Source: Methylobacterium sp. AMS5 (lineage in GTDB: Bacteria; Pseudomonadota; Alphaproteobacteria; Rhizobiales; Beijerinckiaceae). From it: a stretch of 64,000 bases of DNA. Numbering within the stretch: position 1 is the first letter of the stretch; each line of letters starts with the position of its first letter. The DNA lies in the NCBI RefSeq assembly GCF_001542815.1, contig NZ_CP006992.1, positions 654,501-718,500 on the forward strand, written 5' to 3'. The notes under the pieces are model-generated. The model made no database searches and had not been told where the DNA came from. It was given only the letters and a program-made list of their open reading frames with translations. The translations under genes and the position numbers were made by a program. This document shows positions 33,650 to 42,689 of this stretch, one piece after another.

Positions 33650-34840
33650 TCACGCGAAGAGCGCGATCTTTTCCTCGATGCTCAAGGTATCGAGATCGGG
33701 GAAGGCCGCGGCGAGATCGTCGGCCGCCATCGGCTCGACCGCCGCCACGATCAGGGGCTCGGCCAGCGGCATGACCGCTTCGGGGGCTGCCGAAATCGTG
33801 TGTTCGGCGGCCGGTTCGGCCACGTCGAACGCTTCGACATCCGACATCATCTCGAACGCGTCCGCGTCGTCCGCGCCGAACTCCTCCCCGAACTCCGGCT
33901 CGGCCGGAGCCGGAACGAGGATCGCGGAGACGGCTTCCGGTTCGAATGCGGCTTCGATCTCCGGCATTTCCAACGCGAAGAGATCCGCCGGGATTTCATT
34001 GGCCAGAACAGCGACGGGCGTCGCCATCCCGGTCGTGATCCGCTCCGCCGGCTCCTCGTCATGCGCCGGTTCCGGCGCCTCGGGGCTGGCCGGCAGGAAG
34101 TCGAGATCATCGTCGAGCGCCACGGTCGGCAGCGGCCGCAAGGTCGACAGAACCGGCGCGGGCGGCGGCCCTTCCATGTCGAGGAAGCGATCGACATCGC
34201 TCTGATCGAGGGCGGCGGCCGGTACAGGTGCGTCCTCGCCGAGCGGGGGCACCGCGTCCTCGGGACTGCCCCAGATCCCGATCATCGAAGCGATGCGGTT
34301 CTCGAGGTAGCGCAGGGTATGCACCACGCGGCTCGTGCGCTGGGCGGTGAGATCCTGGAACGAGCAGGCTGTGTAGATCTGGGTGGCGTGCCGATCGAGG
34401 GCGTCGCACAGCTCGGAATCGATTCCGGTCTCGCGCAGGGTCCAGGCGGCTTCCTGCACCTCCTCGGCGGCGCTGAGGATGTCGGAGGTCGCCCGCTCGG
34501 TGGCGCGCACGATCGCATCCAGGGCTTCCGAGGCGACCGTGAGACGGCTCTCACCCTGCTCGGCGGTCGAGAGGGCGGCCACCTCCGCGCGGGTGCGGGC
34601 GATGGCATCGGCCATCTCCATCAGGTCGCCGCGGAAGCGCCCGACATCGTCCGGCCGATCCGTCGTGACGACGTTCTCGATGCGCCGGATCGCGTCCAGC
34701 AGCACCTCGGTGTCGGCATTACGGTTACGGCGAGCGTATTCGGTCAAAAACCACCGGCCGCGCTCGGTTTCCCGGACGGCATCCTCGATGGCATCGTATT
34801 GCGACGCGTCCAGAGGCGTCAGGGAACGGGAACTCGACAT
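33650..34840 (-). CDS. CheZ-like protein phosphatase
   Basis: A 396-residue protein. The N-terminal half is helical (TERGRWFLTEYARRNRNADT, helix hairpin pattern) and contains the CheZ catalytic signature CSFQDLTAQRTSRVVHTLRY with the conserved Asp and Gln of DLTxQ. The C-terminal 200 residues are acidic, Ala/Pro/Glu-rich and probably disordered. CheZ dephosphorylates CheY-P to reset flagellar signalling. No other chemotaxis or flagellar gene lies in the window, so it is an orphan whose CheY partner is unknown. The start at 34840 (MSSSRSLTPL) has GGGG just upstream. Confidence 0.82.
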   Translation of the reverse strand: MSSSRSLTPLDASQYDAIEDAVRETERGRWFLTEYARRNRNADTEVLLDAIRRIENVVTTDRPDDVGRFRGDLMEMADAIARTRAEVAALSTAEQGESRLTVASEALDAIVRATERATSDILSAAEEVQEAAWTLRETGIDSELCDALDRHATQIYTACSFQDLTAQRTSRVVHTLRYLENRIASMIGIWGSPEDAVPPLGEDAPVPAAALDQSDVDRFLDMEGPPPAPVLSTLRPLPTVALDDDLDFLPASPEAPEPAHDEEPAERITTGMATPVAVLANEIPADLFALEMPEIEAAFEPEAVSAILVPAPAEPEFGEEFGADDADAFEMMSDVEAFDVAEPAAEHTISAAPEAVMPLAEPLIVAAVEPMAADDLAAAFPDLDTLSIEEKIALFA

Positions 34841-35008
34841 CACACCCCGCAAAGACTCGGGCCCCACCGCGAGGAGTGCCGCGACGATTGACGGTCGGCG
34901 GCAGATTGACAGGCGCGCTTTAACGGCGGCTTACGCTTTCCGTCGCTTCGCCCCGCCATGCGATGTTTTTGACCGATCGAAAGGGGCGGCCCGCTTCGCC
35001 GCGATCTC

Positions 35009-36214
35009 GTGACACGCACTGCCCCGACCGGCGAGCCCGATCCCGTCCGGCTCGGCCTCCTCTACGCCGTGGTCTTCGTCGAGATCGGCATCGCCATGCC
35101 GTTCATGCCCGTGTGGCTCGGCGCGCTCGGCCTCGATGCCGGGCTGATCGGCCTGCTGGTTGCCCTGCCGATCGCCACCAAGGTCGTCGCGACGCGGCCG
35201 CTGACGGGGCTGATCGACCGCGGCGTGCGCCCGCGCACCCTGCTTGTCGCCGGAAGCCTCACCCTGGCGCTGAGCTACGCCCTGATGCCGGCCGCCGCCG
35301 CCATCGCCGCAGCCTTGCTCGTCCCGCTGATCGTCGTGAACGCCGTGGCGCAAGCCCCGCTGGTGCCGAGCATCGACTACCTGACGCTCGCCGCCGCCCG
35401 CCGCTCGAAGCGGATCGACTATGCCCGTATCCGCCTTTGCGGCTCGGTCGCCTTCCTGGCCGCGAACCTCGCGGGCGGTGCGCTGCTCGGCGTACTCGGC
35501 GACCGGGTGGCGGTGCCGGTGCTGCTCACCGGGCTCGCGCTCGCCGCGACCCTGGTCGCAGCCTCGGGTCAGGAGGTCGCACCGCCCACCGAGCCGCATT
35601 CGGGGCTGGCAGCGGCCCCGCCCCTGCCGCGGGTGCTCCGGCTTTCCATCGCCGCGGCGGCGCTGATCCAGGCGAGTCATGCGGCGATCTACGCCTTCGG
35701 CAGCCTCGATTGGGCCCGCCACGGCGTCTCGCCGCCCTGGATCGGCGCGCTCTGGGCAGTCGGCGTCGCGGCCGAGATCGCGCTGTTCGCCCTCGTCGGC
35801 CGCTTTCCCGCGCGCTGGCGCAGCCCGTTTCGCCTGCTCGGGCTCGGGGCGGCGGCGGCTCTGCTACGGGCCCTGGGCCTCAGCCTCGCCGACGGGGAGC
35901 TGGCCGTGCTCCTGCCGCTTCAGATGCTGCACGGCCTCACCTTCGGCGCGACCCATCTCGGCATCATGGCGGCGGTCTCCGGCTTCGCGCCCGACGGCGC
36001 CCGCGGCCGGGCGCAGGGGACGGTCGGCGCCTCGACCGCGCTCGTCTCGGCGCTGGCGACGCTGGCCTGCGGCGCGGTCTACCGCTCGTTCGGCGGGCCT
36101 TCGACCTTCCTGATGATGGCGCCGCTGGCCCTCGCCGGCCTCGTCCTCGTGGCGCTGGCGCAACGCATCCATGATCCCCGCCGATTTGGCGGCGGCTCCC
36201 CCCATAAGGTATAG
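35009..36214 (+). CDS. MFS transporter
   Basis: Major facilitator superfamily protein of 401 residues with 12 predicted helices in two halves (from LGLLYAVVFVEIGIAMPFMP and from RLSIAAAALIQASHAAIYAF). The motif A-like loop is RPLTGLIDRGVRPRT. It resembles the HcaT/LacY-type (MFS_1-like) sugar or aromatic acid proton symporters, but the substrate is unknown. GTG start at 35009. It diverges from the CheZ gene. Confidence 0.85.
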   Translation: MTRTAPTGEPDPVRLGLLYAVVFVEIGIAMPFMPVWLGALGLDAGLIGLLVALPIATKVVATRPLTGLIDRGVRPRTLLVAGSLTLALSYALMPAAAAIAAALLVPLIVVNAVAQAPLVPSIDYLTLAAARRSKRIDYARIRLCGSVAFLAANLAGGALLGVLGDRVAVPVLLTGLALAATLVAASGQEVAPPTEPHSGLAAAPPLPRVLRLSIAAAALIQASHAAIYAFGSLDWARHGVSPPWIGALWAVGVAAEIALFALVGRFPARWRSPFRLLGLGAAAALLRALGLSLADGELAVLLPLQMLHGLTFGATHLGIMAAVSGFAPDGARGRAQGTVGASTALVSALATLACGAVYRSFGGPSTFLMMAPLALAGLVLVALAQRIHDPRRFGGGSPHKV

Positions 36215-36378
36215 CCAGCGCCCGGTATCGGGATCCCGAAGAGATCATCCCTTTGGCGGGGCGAAAAGTCGTCGCTCTTAGCCGAGCCCCGAAAGGCGGC
36301 TTGAGCCCGCCGGAGCAGCGAGCCCGAAGATTCGGATTCGACGCGTCTTGGTAAGGAATTCGTTTCAAGATCCCGAGA

Positions 36379-36424
36379 GCATCATCCCGAAAGGCAGCCT
36401 CCGGCTTTCGGACGAAGATGATTC
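36379..36424. repeat. Dispersed palindromic repeat (GCATCATCCCGAAAGG family)
   Basis: GCATCATCCCGAAAGGCAGC followed by CTCCGGCTTTCGGACGAAGATGATT, an imperfect palindrome with arms GCATCATC / GATGAT and CCGAAAG / CTTTCGG. It lies in the gap between the MFS gene and the Mla permease gene, with an A-rich tail. Confidence 0.8.
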
Positions 36425-36460
36425 AAAAACAATAGGCTAGAGCGGAAGCGGGAGCGGCGC

Positions 36461-37609
36461 GTGCGGATCGCAGACGGCTCGGGCATCTCGGAAGCCGCGG
36501 GCGCCGACCTCGATGCGGGCGGCGGCCGCGTGATCCTGCACGGCCGCTGGACGGCGGACCAGGGTCCGGCGGTCGAGAGCGCCTCGGCGCGCATCGCCGC
36601 CCAGGGCCGAAACCAGCCCGTGCTGGTGGACCTCAGCGGCTTGGCGCGGCTCGACACCCTCGGCGCCTGGGTGCTGGAGCGGACCCGCGCCGAGATCGAG
36701 GCGGCGGGCGGGCGGCTGGCCTATGCCGGGGCGCGGCCCGAGCACCGCATCCTTCTCGGCGAGATGGGCCTGCGCGAGCCCGAACCGGCACCGCAGGATA
36801 CCCGCAACCCGGCCCTGCGCTTCCTCGACGCCACGGGTCAGCGCGTCGCGCGCGGCGGCAACGAGATCCTGTCCGGCATCGCCTTCCTCGGCGAGGTGGT
36901 CGCCGCGGGCGGCCGGGTCGCGCGCCGGCCGCAGACCTTCCGCATGGCCGCGCTCGTCAACCAGCTCGAACAGGTGGCGCTCCGCGGCGTGCCGATCATC
37001 GTGCTGATCTCGTTCCTGGTCGGCGGCATCGTCGCGCAGCAGGGCATCTTCCAGCTTCAGCGCTTCGGTGCGCAGAGCTTCGTCGTGAACCTGATCGGCC
37101 TGCTGATCCTGCGCGAACTCGGGGTGCTGCTCACCTCGATCATGGTGGCGGGCCGCTCCGGCTCGGCGTTCACCGCCGAGATCGGCTCGATGCGGATGCG
37201 CGAGGAGGTCGATGCCCTGCGTGTGATGGGTCTCGACCCGATCGAAATCCTGATCCTGCCGCGCATTCTCGCCCTTGTGATCGGCCTGCCGATCCTGGCC
37301 TTCCTCGGCTCGCTCGCCGCGCTCGCGGGCGGTGGCCTCACCGCCGCGATCTATGGCGGCATGACCACCGACGCCTTCCTGGCACGGCTCCAGGCGGCTG
37401 TGTCGTTCCACCATTTCGCGGTCGGGCTCATCAAGGCGCCGTTCATGGCGCTGACGATCGGCATCATCGCGACGATCGAGGGTTTCGCGGTCGAGGGCTC
37501 GGCGGAGTCGCTCGGGCGCCACGTCACCGCCTCAGTCGTCAAGTCAATCTTCATGGTGATCGTGCTGGATGGCCTGTTCGCGGTCTTCTTCGCCGCGATC
37601 GATTTCTAA
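36461..37609 (+). CDS. Fused STAS-MlaE family ABC lipid transporter permease
   Basis: A 382-residue permease. An N-terminal STAS domain (about 20-105, VDLSGLARLDTLGAWVLERT) is fused to the MlaE permease domain (about 130-380), which has the family signatures GGIVAQQGIFQLQRFGAQ, LGVLLTSIMVAGRSGSAFTA, EIGSMRMREEVDALRVMGLD and PFMALTIGIIATIEGF. It moves phospholipids or related lipids across the envelope with the ATPase, MCE protein and lipoprotein encoded next to it. The GTG start at 36461 lies after GGGAGCGG. First gene of the operon. Confidence 0.9.
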   Translation: MRIADGSGISEAAGADLDAGGGRVILHGRWTADQGPAVESASARIAAQGRNQPVLVDLSGLARLDTLGAWVLERTRAEIEAAGGRLAYAGARPEHRILLGEMGLREPEPAPQDTRNPALRFLDATGQRVARGGNEILSGIAFLGEVVAAGGRVARRPQTFRMAALVNQLEQVALRGVPIIVLISFLVGGIVAQQGIFQLQRFGAQSFVVNLIGLLILRELGVLLTSIMVAGRSGSAFTAEIGSMRMREEVDALRVMGLDPIEILILPRILALVIGLPILAFLGSLAALAGGGLTAAIYGGMTTDAFLARLQAAVSFHHFAVGLIKAPFMALTIGIIATIEGFAVEGSAESLGRHVTASVVKSIFMVIVLDGLFAVFFAAIDF

Positions 37610-37610
37610 A

Positions 37611-37656
37611 GCATCATCCCGAAAGGTGGCCGCCGGCTTTCGGAAAAAGATGATGC
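37611..37656. repeat. Dispersed palindromic repeat, best copy
   Basis: A 46-base imperfect palindrome (outer arms GCATCATC / GATGATGC, inner arms CCGAAAG / CTTTCGG, centre GTGGCCGCCGG). It begins two bases after the stop of the permease gene and lies inside the operon, before the ATPase gene. Confidence 0.9.
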
Positions 37657-37705
37657 GAAAACAAAAACCTAAAGCACGCGGGCAGACGACGTTCGGACGG
37701 ACCCC

Positions 37706-38596
37706 TTGACCACCCCTCATCTTTCCCCGGCCGGGCAGAACGCCGCCCAGAGCGACGCGATTATTCGCGTGCGCGATCTCGTGGTCGGCTTCGGCCCGCG
37801 CACGGTGATGAAGGGGCTCGACCTCGACATCCGCCGCGGCGAGATTCTGGGATTCGTCGGTCCCTCGGGGCAAGGCAAGTCGGTGCTGACGCGCACCATC
37901 CTCGGCCTCGTACCGAAGCGCTCCGGCACGATCGAGATCTTCGGCGAGGACGTGGACGGGCTCACGGTCACCCGGCGGCGCCAGTTGGAGCAGCGGTGGG
38001 GCGTGCTGTTCCAGCAGGGGGCGCTGTTCTCGGGGCTCACCGTCAAGCAGAACATCCAGATGCCGATGCGCGAGCATCTCAAGCTGTCCGAGCGCCTGCT
38101 CGACGAGTTCGCCCGCCTCAAGATCGAGATGGTCGGCCTCAAGCCGGATGCCGCCGACAAGTACCCCTCGGAGCTGTCGGGCGGCATGATCAAGCGGGCG
38201 GCGCTCGCCCGCTCGCTGGCGCTGGACCCGGAGATCCTGTTCCTCGACGAGCCGACCTCCGGCCTCGATCCGATCGGCGCGGGCGAGTTCGACGACCTCG
38301 TCTCGACCCTGAAGAAGACGCTCGGCCTGACCGTCTTCATGGTGACGCACGATCTCGACAGCCTCTACACCGCCTGCGACCGCATTGCGGCGTTGGGCGA
38401 CGGCCGGATCATCGCGCAGGGGACGATCGAGGAGATGCTGGCGAGCAACCACCCCTGGCTGCGCTCCTACTTCCACGGCAAGCGCGCCCGCGCCATCGCC
38501 ACGCCGAACCAAGCGTCGCAGACCGGCCAAGCGTCGCAGACCGGCCAAGCGTCGCAGACCGGCCAAGCGTCGCGGCCCGGCTATGCCCATGCGTAA
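37706..38596 (+). CDS. MlaF-like ABC transporter ATPase
   Basis: ATPase subunit of the lipid transport operon, 296 residues. Walker A GPSGQGKS (52-59), Q-loop GVLFQQGALF, signature ELSGGM (156-161), Walker B LFLDEPTSGLDP (from 178) and H-loop His215 in VTHDLD. The TTG start at 37706 is the first in-frame start and gives MTTPHLSPAGQ; an ATG-based start is not available before the Walker A. The last 28 residues are an in-frame QASQTG repeat coded by an 18-base tandem repeat and are unlike the rest of the family. Confidence 0.9.
   Translation: MTTPHLSPAGQNAAQSDAIIRVRDLVVGFGPRTVMKGLDLDIRRGEILGFVGPSGQGKSVLTRTILGLVPKRSGTIEIFGEDVDGLTVTRRRQLEQRWGVLFQQGALFSGLTVKQNIQMPMREHLKLSERLLDEFARLKIEMVGLKPDAADKYPSELSGGMIKRAALARSLALDPEILFLDEPTSGLDPIGAGEFDDLVSTLKKTLGLTVFMVTHDLDSLYTACDRIAALGDGRIIAQGTIEEMLASNHPWLRSYFHGKRARAIATPNQASQTGQASQTGQASQTGQASRPGYAHA
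38509..38580 (+). repeat. 18-bp in-frame tandem repeat at the end of the ATPase gene
   Basis: Four consecutive 18-base units CCAAGCGTCGCAGACCGG (the fourth with two changes) encode QASQTG repeats at residues 269-290. The number of units can change by slippage without shifting the frame. Confidence 0.95.
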
Positions 38597-38667
38597 AGCC
38601 CCGATGATCGCCCCCGGTGCGGTTTCGCACCGCTTCGCCCCCTCGGATCGGGATTAGAGCTGAACCG

Positions 38668-39750
38668 ATGGAGACTCGCGCAAACTACGTCCTGATCGGC
38701 GCCTTCACCATCGGCGTCGTGTTGGCCGCCTTCGGCTTCGTGTTCTGGCTCCAGGGCGGCTCCCGGGGACAGGCGACCCAGGCGCTCCGCATCGTGTTCT
38801 CCGGCTCGGTCGGGGGGCTGGCCAAGGGCTCGACCGTGTCGTTCAACGGCATCAAGGTCGGCGAGGCGCTCGACGTGCGCCTGCTGCCGCAGGACCCGCG
38901 CCGGGTCGTGGCGACCGTGCAGGTCGATCCCTCGACGCCGCTGCGCGCCGACACCCGCGCTCGGCTCGATTCCGCGATGCTGACCGGCGTCTCCCAAATC
39001 GCACTCTCCGGCGGCAGCGCCGACGCGCCCGCCCTCACGCCCGGATCGGGCGACAAGATGCCGACGATCTTCGCCGATTCGAGCGACATCCAGGACATGA
39101 TGGCCGCCGCCAAGCAGATCGCGCAGCGGGCCGACGACGTGCTCCAGCGCCTCGACAAGGTCGTGGCCGGCAACGAGGGCGCGATCAACCGCACGCTTGC
39201 CAACGTCGAGTCCTTCTCGAAGACGCTCGCCGAGGCCGGGCCCTCCATCGCCGGCCTCGTCAAGTCGGTGGACGGGCAGCGCCTCAACCGGGTGATCGAG
39301 AACGCCGAGACCTTCTCGACCGCGCTGGCGAATTCGAGCGGCGACATCCAGGCCGGGCTGCACGACGCCCGCAGCCTCGCCGCCAAGCTCAACGCCTCCG
39401 CCGACAAGATCGACGGCGTGCTCAAGGGGGCGGAGGGCTTCCTCGGCTCGGCCTCGGGCCAGCAGGGCGCGGGTACCTTCGCCGAGATTCGCGAGGCGGC
39501 GATCTCCGTGCGCGACGCCGGCCGGGCGTTCCGGGCGCTGTCGGAGAACCTCGACAAGCGCACCGCCAACATCTCGACGAGCTTCAACCGCCTGTCGGGG
39601 ACGAGCCGGCGCGAGGTCGAGGCCCTGTCGAGCGACGGCCAGCGCACCCTCAACACCCTCAGCCGGGCGGCCCGCAGCCTGGAGCGCGACCCATCGCAGG
39701 TTATTTTCGGCGGCAAACCATCGTTGCCGGAATACAACGGTGGCCGCTGA
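38668..39750 (+). CDS. MCE (MlaD) family lipid-binding protein
   Basis: Periplasmic substrate-binding component of the transporter, 360 residues, anchored by one N-terminal helix (NYVLIGAFTIGVVLAAFGFV). The MCE domain (about 38-120) has the pattern VFSGSVGGLAKGSTVSFNGI and GVSQIALSGG. A long helical C-terminal part (from about 165) with repeats of the type RTLANVESFSKTLAE and RVIENAETFSTALAN can form a coiled coil or a tube. It starts at 38668 (METRANYVL), 72 bases after the ATPase gene. Confidence 0.9.
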   Translation: METRANYVLIGAFTIGVVLAAFGFVFWLQGGSRGQATQALRIVFSGSVGGLAKGSTVSFNGIKVGEALDVRLLPQDPRRVVATVQVDPSTPLRADTRARLDSAMLTGVSQIALSGGSADAPALTPGSGDKMPTIFADSSDIQDMMAAAKQIAQRADDVLQRLDKVVAGNEGAINRTLANVESFSKTLAEAGPSIAGLVKSVDGQRLNRVIENAETFSTALANSSGDIQAGLHDARSLAAKLNASADKIDGVLKGAEGFLGSASGQQGAGTFAEIREAAISVRDAGRAFRALSENLDKRTANISTSFNRLSGTSRREVEALSSDGQRTLNTLSRAARSLERDPSQVIFGGKPSLPEYNGGR

Positions 39751-39870
39751 GCGGTTCGGTTTCCGGACGATGTGTCGGCACGCACGGCGCAGCTTGAGCG
39801 TTGGCGTATGCTCCCGCGTGCTAGAGGGGGTGTCAGTCTCCCCGACAGCGAACGGACGGTGCCCGAGCGT

Positions 39871-40494
39871 ATGACGCGTCTTCCTCTCTCGCCTGCTCTT
39901 CCCGGTCGTCCCCTGTCCGGCCGCATCCTGAGGGCGGGCGCCCTTCTCGCGCCGCTCGCGCTCCTCGGCGGCTGCGGCGGCGGCACGCCGCTCACCTTCG
40001 ATCTCGCCGCCCTGCCGGGTCAGCCGCGGGCGGGCGGCGCGGCGCGCTCGATCGTCGTGTCCGAGCCCGTCGGCCTGCAGCCGATGGAGGCCGACCGCAT
40101 CATCGTGCGCGAGCCCGGCGGCTCCCTGTCTTTCCTCGGCGGCGGCCAGTGGGCCGACCGCCTGCCGCGCCTGATCCAGACGCGGGTGATCCAGAGCCTT
40201 GAAAATACCGGCCGCCTGCGCTCGGTCTCGCGGCCCAGCGACAAGGTGCCGTCGGACTACCAGCTCGTCAGCGAGATCCGCGAGTTCGACGTCAATTCCG
40301 GCACCGGCGAAGCGGTGGTGGACCTCTCGGCCAAGCTGATCGCCGAGGGAACCGGACGGGTCGTCAACGCCCGCGTTTTCACCGCCCGCGTCCCGGTGAA
40401 GACGGTCGATCCGCAGAGCGCCGCCGCCGGCCTCGACGCGGCTTTGGGCCAAGTCCTCGCCGACCTCGTGCGCTGGGTGAATACCGCGCGGTAG
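39871..40494 (+). CDS. ABC-type transport auxiliary lipoprotein (PqiC/YmbA-like)
   Basis: A 207-residue lipoprotein with a signal peptide ending in the lipobox LLGGCG, and then an ABC_trans_aux domain (FDLAALPGQPRAGGAARSIV and WADRLPRLIQTRVIQSLENT). It probably sits in the outer membrane and completes the lipid transport pathway. Start at 39871 (MTRLPLSPALPG). Fourth and last gene of the operon. Confidence 0.85.
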   Translation: MTRLPLSPALPGRPLSGRILRAGALLAPLALLGGCGGGTPLTFDLAALPGQPRAGGAARSIVVSEPVGLQPMEADRIIVREPGGSLSFLGGGQWADRLPRLIQTRVIQSLENTGRLRSVSRPSDKVPSDYQLVSEIREFDVNSGTGEAVVDLSAKLIAEGTGRVVNARVFTARVPVKTVDPQSAAAGLDAALGQVLADLVRWVNTAR

Positions 40495-40496
40495 AG

Positions 40497-40539
40497 CCTC
40501 GCCCCGAGAGCCGGCGGCCGGCTTTTGGGAATACGATGC
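40497..40539. repeat. Dispersed palindromic repeat, degenerate copy
   Basis: CTCGCCCCGAGAGCCGGCGG then CCGGCTTTTGGGAATACGATGC. It keeps the layout of the 37611 copy with several changes. It begins two bases after the stop of the lipoprotein gene. Confidence 0.6.
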
Positions 40540-40697
40540 AAAGCAACAGCCTCGGATCCCAACCCGTTTCAGCTTGACCTTGCGAGAGGCTGCTGAGGGT
40601 GGAAAGCGGGCTTTGACACCGCGGCCGAAACCGGACGTTCCGCTTCAGGCCTGGAACGGCACCAGATCCGGTGCTCGCGTATCGTCGAAGGCGAACA

Positions 40698-41618
40698 TCA
40701 CTCCCGGACGAGGCCCGGCAGCATCGCGAGCGAAGCAGCGAGCGTATCCACCAGCATCCGGACGCGCTTGATACGCGTCCGACCGGGCACGACGAGCAGT
40801 GACAGGGGCACAGGCTCGAGCGTGAACTCGGGCAGGATCTGCTCGACCATCCCGGCCGTCAGCAAATCGTCGACGAGCCAGATATGCGCTGCCGCGATCC
40901 CGCGTCCTTGGGCCAGAGCCTCGCGGGCCGCCAAGCCGTGATCGACCCGAAGGTGGCCATCGAAAGGAATACGGATCGCCACGCCATCCGATCCGCGCAG
41001 GGAAAGCATCGCACTTCCGGCGACGTTGCTCATGCGGATCGAGGTGTGGCCAGCCAGATCGCCGGGCGTCTCAGGCCGCCCCCGCTCTGCGAGATAGGCG
41101 CGGGATGCCACCAGGATGCGGCGAGATCGGCCGATGGTCCGGCACTGCATGGTGCTGTCGGCGAGGGGGCCGAGCCGGATCGCGACGTCGACCGCCTGCT
41201 GCACAAGGTCGATGCGCGCATCAGACAGGCCGAGATCCACCACGATGTCCGGATGGCGATCTTGGATGGAGAAGAGCATCCGGCAGACGTGGCGGACCCC
41301 CAGGGCCGCGGTGCAGGAGATGCGGATCGTACCGGTCAGGCCCTCGCCGGCGCTCCGCGCCCCGTCCGTCGCCTCGTCCACCAGCCGCAGGATGGTGCGC
41401 GCCTCGGCGTGGTAACGCCGCCCCTCGTCGGTGAGGGTGATGCGTCGGGTCGTCCGGTTGAGGAGCGTGACGCCGAGGGCGCCTTCGAGTTCCGCCACGT
41501 GCCGCGAGACGGTCGATTGTCCTACGCCCTGCTCGCGCGCCACCGCCGAAAGGCTGCCGCGCTCCGCGACGCGAACGAAGCTGCGCATCCGCTCCAGTGT
41601 GACACCCGATCTATCCAT
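40698..41618 (-). CDS. LysR family transcriptional regulator
   Basis: A 306-residue LysR regulator. N-terminal winged helix-turn-helix (LERMRSFVRVAERGSLSAVA, then EQGVGQSTVSRHVAELEGAL) and a C-terminal effector-binding domain with LGLSDARIDLVQQAVDVAIR. It is divergent from a quinone reductase gene 91 bases away and so most likely controls it. The ATG at 41618 gives MDRSGVTLERM; a GTG at 41645 is also possible. Confidence 0.88.
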   Translation of the reverse strand: MDRSGVTLERMRSFVRVAERGSLSAVAREQGVGQSTVSRHVAELEGALGVTLLNRTTRRITLTDEGRRYHAEARTILRLVDEATDGARSAGEGLTGTIRISCTAALGVRHVCRMLFSIQDRHPDIVVDLGLSDARIDLVQQAVDVAIRLGPLADSTMQCRTIGRSRRILVASRAYLAERGRPETPGDLAGHTSIRMSNVAGSAMLSLRGSDGVAIRIPFDGHLRVDHGLAAREALAQGRGIAAAHIWLVDDLLTAGMVEQILPEFTLEPVPLSLLVVPGRTRIKRVRMLVDTLAASLAMLPGLVRE

Positions 41619-41709
41619 GGAGCGGCATGATCTTATCCATTCCACCCAGCTACCGGATGGATCGGGCTGCGCCTAGCTTCGCGGCTCCTTCCTTCGGTGA
41701 ACCGCACGC
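41619..41709. promoter_or_regulatory. LysR-type divergent control region
   Basis: The 91-base gap between the LysR gene and the oxidoreductase gene should hold both promoters and the LysR box. Short similar words (ATGGAT around 41614-41619 and 41656-41661) are seen, but a clean T-N11-A box could not be assigned. Confidence 0.4.
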
Positions 41710-42531
41710 ATGAAGATCCTCGTCGTCTCCGCCCATCCCGATCCGGCCTCTCTGACGAACGCCCTGCGCGATGTGGCGGTGGCCGAACTCCGGGCCGCTG
41801 GTCACGCGGTCCGCGTGACCGACCTCTATGCGATCGGCTGGAAATCCGAGGTCGACCGGCTCGATTTTCCCCGTCTGCCCGCCTCGACGCGCCTGCAGGT
41901 GCCCGCGGCGTCGGGCGAGGCCTTCGTCACAGGGAGCCTGACGCAGGACGTCGTCGCCGCACAGGAAGACCTGCTCTGGGCGGATGCGCTCATCCTGGCA
42001 TTTCCCCTCTGGTGGTTCTCCATGCCGGCGATCCTGAAAGGGTGGATTGATCGGGTCTACGCATTCGGCTTCGCCTACGGTGTCGGCGAACACAGCGAGG
42101 CGCGCTGGGGCGATCGCTACGGAGAGGGCACGCTCGCGGGCAAGCGCGCGATGCTCATCGTGACGGCCGGAGGTTGGGCGTCCCACTATGGTCCCCGGGG
42201 GATCAACGGGCCGATCGACGACCTTCTTTTCCCCATCCACCACGGGGTGCTGTTTTATCCGGGCTACGACGTGCTGCCGCCCTTCGTGCTGTATCGCGCC
42301 GACCGGACCGACGCGCCGGCGTTCGACGAGACAGCGACCGCGCTGAAAGGCCGGATGCGAACCCTGTTCGAGACGCCGCCCATTCCGTTCCGCCCCCAGA
42401 ACGGCGGGGATTATGCGATCCCATCGATGGAGCTGCGTCCAGAGCGGGTCGAACCGGACCTCACCGGTTTCGCAGTCCATATCGGGCGACCGGATCACGG
42501 CGTCCGACACGTCGGGCGTTCAGACCGTTAG
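41710..42531 (+). CDS. NAD(P)H dehydrogenase (quinone), flavodoxin-like fold
   Basis: A 273-residue FMN/FAD flavodoxin-fold enzyme of the NQO1/MdaB type that reduces quinones by two electrons. It starts MKILVVSAHPDPASLTNALR, has LWADALILAFPLWWFSMPAI with the WxxPA motif, LKGWIDRVYAFGFAYG and VTAGGWASHYGPRGINGPID. The C-terminus of about 70 residues is longer than in the core family. It is under likely control of the divergent LysR protein. Confidence 0.88.
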   Translation: MKILVVSAHPDPASLTNALRDVAVAELRAAGHAVRVTDLYAIGWKSEVDRLDFPRLPASTRLQVPAASGEAFVTGSLTQDVVAAQEDLLWADALILAFPLWWFSMPAILKGWIDRVYAFGFAYGVGEHSEARWGDRYGEGTLAGKRAMLIVTAGGWASHYGPRGINGPIDDLLFPIHHGVLFYPGYDVLPPFVLYRADRTDAPAFDETATALKGRMRTLFETPPIPFRPQNGGDYAIPSMELRPERVEPDLTGFAVHIGRPDHGVRHVGRSDR

Positions 42532-42689
42532 CGGCCCCGCAGAAAACCGCCCAGACGGGGTGTCGGCCTCCGCCTCGTCGATCGCTGGAAGCGAACTGTC
42601 CCAGGACCCGCAACGGGTCGAACGCAATCCCTCACTCGGTCAAGCCGATTGGATTTTGACCCTGGAGCTCGGGGCTTTTCGGTGAAGAA

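Noticed and set aside
36224..36300. A further copy of the dispersed palindromic repeat before 36379
   Set aside because: Only short words (GATCATCCC, GGGGCGAAAAG) are shared and no palindrome can be drawn.
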